6,557 nucleotides of DNA from an uncultured Pirellula sp. (GTDB taxonomy: Bacteria > Planctomycetota > Planctomycetia > Pirellulales > Pirellulaceae), in the NCBI GenBank assembly GCA_903837255.1, contig CAILTZ010000839.1:1-6557 (forward strand), in the 5' to 3' direction. A program made the position numbers and the translations under genes. Of this stretch, positions 4,936 to 6,557 are shown piece by piece; the stretch's first letter is position 1; every line of letters begins with the position of its first letter. The notes beneath the pieces are model-generated. The model had not been told where the DNA came from, did no database searches, and saw only the letters and a program-made list of their open reading frames with translations.

Positions 4936-6314
4936 CCTTGCAACTTCTTTTTCCAGAAAGCGACTTGCTCGGCAACAAACTCAGGTCCGCTTGAACCGTA
5001 GGAGCGATACGAAGCGACGGCTCCTTGGACCCCCAAGCTCTTTCGGAGCATGTTGCCATCGAAGTTCGGATCGACTTTTTGAAAGTCTTGATCGCTCAGT
5101 TCAACGAGTGTCATGTTTTGTTCTTTGGCCAGAGCCACCAGGGCACCGACCTTGTGATGTGCGGTCCGTTGAGGCACGCCCCGCAGCATGATGGCTTCCA
5201 TGAGGGCTGTCGCATCCAGGTAGCCTTGGTCAAGCCGCTTGGAGATCGCTTCGGTTTGCAGCACCGAGCCTTGGACAATCGGCACGGCTAGTTCCAAACA
5301 AGCCACGACGGTATCGAATGCGTCAAACAACGGTGGTTTGTCCTCTTGGAGATCACGGTTGTAGGCAAGCGGGAGTCCCTTGAGTAGGACCAAGAGGGTT
5401 TGAAGGTTTCCGATCACCCGAGCCGATTTTCCTCGGGTCAATTCCAGCGTATCTGGGTTGACCTTTTGGGGCATGATCGAGCTACCGGTGCAGAAGGCTT
5501 GTGGCAGTTTGATGAAACCGAATTCGGTGGTCGACCACAGGATCCATTCCTCGGCCCAGCCGCTCAGGTGGGTTGCGATCAGGCTCAAGACGAATACCGA
5601 CTCGACTGCAAAATCTCGATCGCTGCTGATATCGATACTGTTGGCTGCTACCGATTCAAAGCCAAGGAGTTCGGCCGACAGGTGTCGGTCGATGGGCATA
5701 CTCGTACCGGCCACGGCTGCGCCACCCAGAGGGCAGATATTGACTCGGCGGCGGCAGTCGGCGACTCTCGATCGGTCGCGGTTGAGTTTCTCGATATAGG
5801 CCAGCCAGTAGTGAGCGGCCAGGACCGGCTGGGCTCGTTGCATGTGTGTGTAAGCTGGCAGGATCACGCCGCTGTCTTTTTCGCAGCGGGAGAGGAACGC
5901 TCGTTGCAATTCTTCGAGCAGTTGATCGACACGGTCCAGAGCGTCGCGGACCCAGAGTCGCAGGTCGGTGGCGATTTGATCATTTCTGGATCGGGCCGTA
6001 TGGAGTTTTCTACCGACATCTCCCAGGGCTTCGATCAGAGCCTGTTCGATGTGCATGTGGATGTCTTCGAGCTCGATTCGAAAAGGGAGTTCGTTGCGAT
6101 CGATCTTGGCTTGGATACCTAGGAGCTCTGCTTCGATCTGCGAGAATTCGGCGTCGGTCAGGATCCCTTGTTTGGCCAGCATTCGAGCATGGGCGATCGA
6201 GCCGCGAATATCGTGTTGGTAAAGTCGGTGGTCGAAGGAGATGCTCTCGCTGAACCGAGCCAGCGATTGGTCCATATCACCGGAAAAAACGCCACTACGT
6301 GATAGAGAGCTCAA
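4932..6314 (-). CDS. argH: Argininosuccinate lyase
   Basis: The product has 460 residues, full length for the family, and is cytosolic. It splits argininosuccinate into arginine and fumarate, the last step of arginine biosynthesis. Seen in order: S-R-S-G-V-F at the start, F-D-H-R-L-Y-Q-H-D-I-x-G-S (27-39), H-T-A-R-S-R-N-D-Q (105-113, substrate loop), Y-T-H-M-Q-R-A-Q-P (155-163, conserved His157), and the fumarase/aspartase-superfamily signature G-S-S-I-M-P-Q-K-V-N-P (277-287) with the active-site serine pair 278-279. Then come Y-N-R-D-L-Q-E-D-K (318-326) and A-H-H-K-V-G (385-390). The start is TTG at 6314: it keeps the S-R-S-G-V-F element, has AAGG 9 bases upstream, and a stop lies 21 bases before it in frame. 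The first ATG (6275) would remove that element. The gene is probably a single unit with its own promoter in the 76 bases upstream. No missing residue or break is seen. Confidence 0.97.
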   Translation of the reverse strand: MSSLSRSGVFSGDMDQSLARFSESISFDHRLYQHDIRGSIAHARMLAKQGILTDAEFSQIEAELLGIQAKIDRNELPFRIELEDIHMHIEQALIEALGDVGRKLHTARSRNDQIATDLRLWVRDALDRVDQLLEELQRAFLSRCEKDSGVILPAYTHMQRAQPVLAAHYWLAYIEKLNRDRSRVADCRRRVNICPLGGAAVAGTSMPIDRHLSAELLGFESVAANSIDISSDRDFAVESVFVLSLIATHLSGWAEEWILWSTTEFGFIKLPQAFCTGSSIMPQKVNPDTLELTRGKSARVIGNLQTLLVLLKGLPLAYNRDLQEDKPPLFDAFDTVVACLELAVPIVQGSVLQTEAISKRLDQGYLDATALMEAIMLRGVPQRTAHHKVGALVALAKEQNMTLVELSDQDFQKVDPNFDGNMLRKSLGVQGAVASYRSYGSSGPEFVAEQVAFWKKKLQG

Positions 6315-6371
6315 GCTCAGGGCCCTTGGAATCTAGGAGGAAAAGGAGTGAATTTAGGTATAGATGCGGGG

Positions 6372-6401
6372 ATTCTAGCACAATCAGATTTCAATCGATA
6401 A
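6372..6401 (-). promoter_or_regulatory. Candidate promoter of argH
   Basis: On the minus strand TTATCG (6401-6396, 3 of 6) is followed after 18 bases by TAGAAT (6377-6372, 5 of 6 matches to TATAAT), inside the sequence GTGCTAGAAT. The -10 is 57 bases before the TTG start, and the -35 lies at the very end of the upstream coding region. It explains argH expression without read-through, but the -35 is weak. Confidence 0.4.
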
Positions 6402-6557
6402 CCTGTATTGTTGCTGGGCCGAGTGTTCCGGCTCCGTCGACGCCGGCGACCGCGATGGCTTGAACTTTGTTTTCTTTGTTTTCGGGGCTATCGGAGCTTT
6501 TGGCTGGATCGATGGTAAGGCTTAGCGTATCTACGCCATAGATGGAGACTTCCCAGC
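6391..6557 (-). CDS. C-terminal end of an unidentified protein (runs off the right edge)
   Basis: The minus-strand frame is open from the window edge to TGA at 6393-6391, giving 54 residues: W-E-V-S-I-Y-G-V-D-T-L-S-L-T-I ... V-Q-A-I-A-V-A-G-V-D-G-A-G-T-L-G-P-A-T-I-Q-V-I-D. The alternating hydrophobic pattern, with V-x-A-I-A-V-x-G-V-D-x-x-G-x-L-G-P, looks like the last two or three strands of a fibronectin-III-like beta-sandwich, as found at the end of secreted glycosidases and other extracellular proteins. The middle (about 20-30) is a Ser/Asp/Glu/Lys/Asn-rich loop. The family cannot be named from so little. It ends 76 bases before the argH start on the same strand. Confidence 0.6.
   Translation of the reverse strand, partial: WEVSIYGVDTLSLTIDPAKSSDSPENKENKVQAIAVAGVDGAGTLGPATIQVID

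Noticed and set aside
5400..6122. A 240-residue plus-strand frame opposite argH
   Set aside because: argH is a full-length enzyme with all its motifs on the other strand; the antisense frame has no recognisable motif or ribosome binding site.

Overview
The window most likely comes from a planctomycete of the Pirellula/Rhodopirellula type. This is inferred from the style of the genes rather than from a marker: a long 23-residue leucine-rich-repeat protein of the kind common in Planctomycetota, an ArgH with an S-R-S-G-V-F start, a YraN protein with an extended N-terminus, moderate GC content, frequent TTG/GTG starts and CCGCGGGTG-type intergenic repeats.

Layout, left to right. (1) The C-terminal part of a leucine-rich-repeat protein runs in from the left edge and stops at 1182. 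(2) A 647-base gene-free stretch (1183-1829) is far from empty. It holds candidate promoters, a strongly structured RNA (about 1261-1444) whose architecture resembles 6S RNA, an intrinsic-terminator hairpin (1437-1474), a tandem array of a 17-bp unit starting two bases after the terminator T-run (1476-1616), and the promoter of the next gene, which contains a perfect 12-bp palindrome. (3) A three-gene same-strand cassette (1830-4244) encodes a TIGR04222-type membrane protein ending in a Cys/Gly/Ser tail with nine cysteines, a DUF692/MNIO iron enzyme, and a small partner protein whose start codon lies inside the enzyme gene. (4) A YraN-family nuclease-fold gene has its own candidate promoter and leader hairpin. 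(5) argH (argininosuccinate lyase) lies on the opposite strand, converging on yraN so tightly that both stop codons share one CTAG. (6) The extreme C-terminus of a minus-strand gene, not identified, enters from the right edge.

The most interesting content is the three-gene cassette. MNIO enzymes (MbnB, TglH, ChrH, BufB and relatives) are iron oxidative enzymes that rewrite cysteine or other residues of peptides, usually with a small partner protein. Here the only cysteine-rich protein next to the enzyme is not a short leader-core peptide but a membrane protein of about 355 residues carrying a low-complexity cysteine tail. The inferred model is that the enzyme and its partner modify the cysteines of a membrane-anchored tail, giving a surface-attached metal-binding or redox structure rather than a released natural product. 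The family association is visible in the sequence; the chemistry is inference.

The second item of interest is the intergenic RNA. It shows a long-range closing stem, an apical stem made from CGCGGACTT and AAGACTGCG, and a 15-bp hairpin on the 3' side. These match the general plan of 6S RNA, but I could not run a covariance search.
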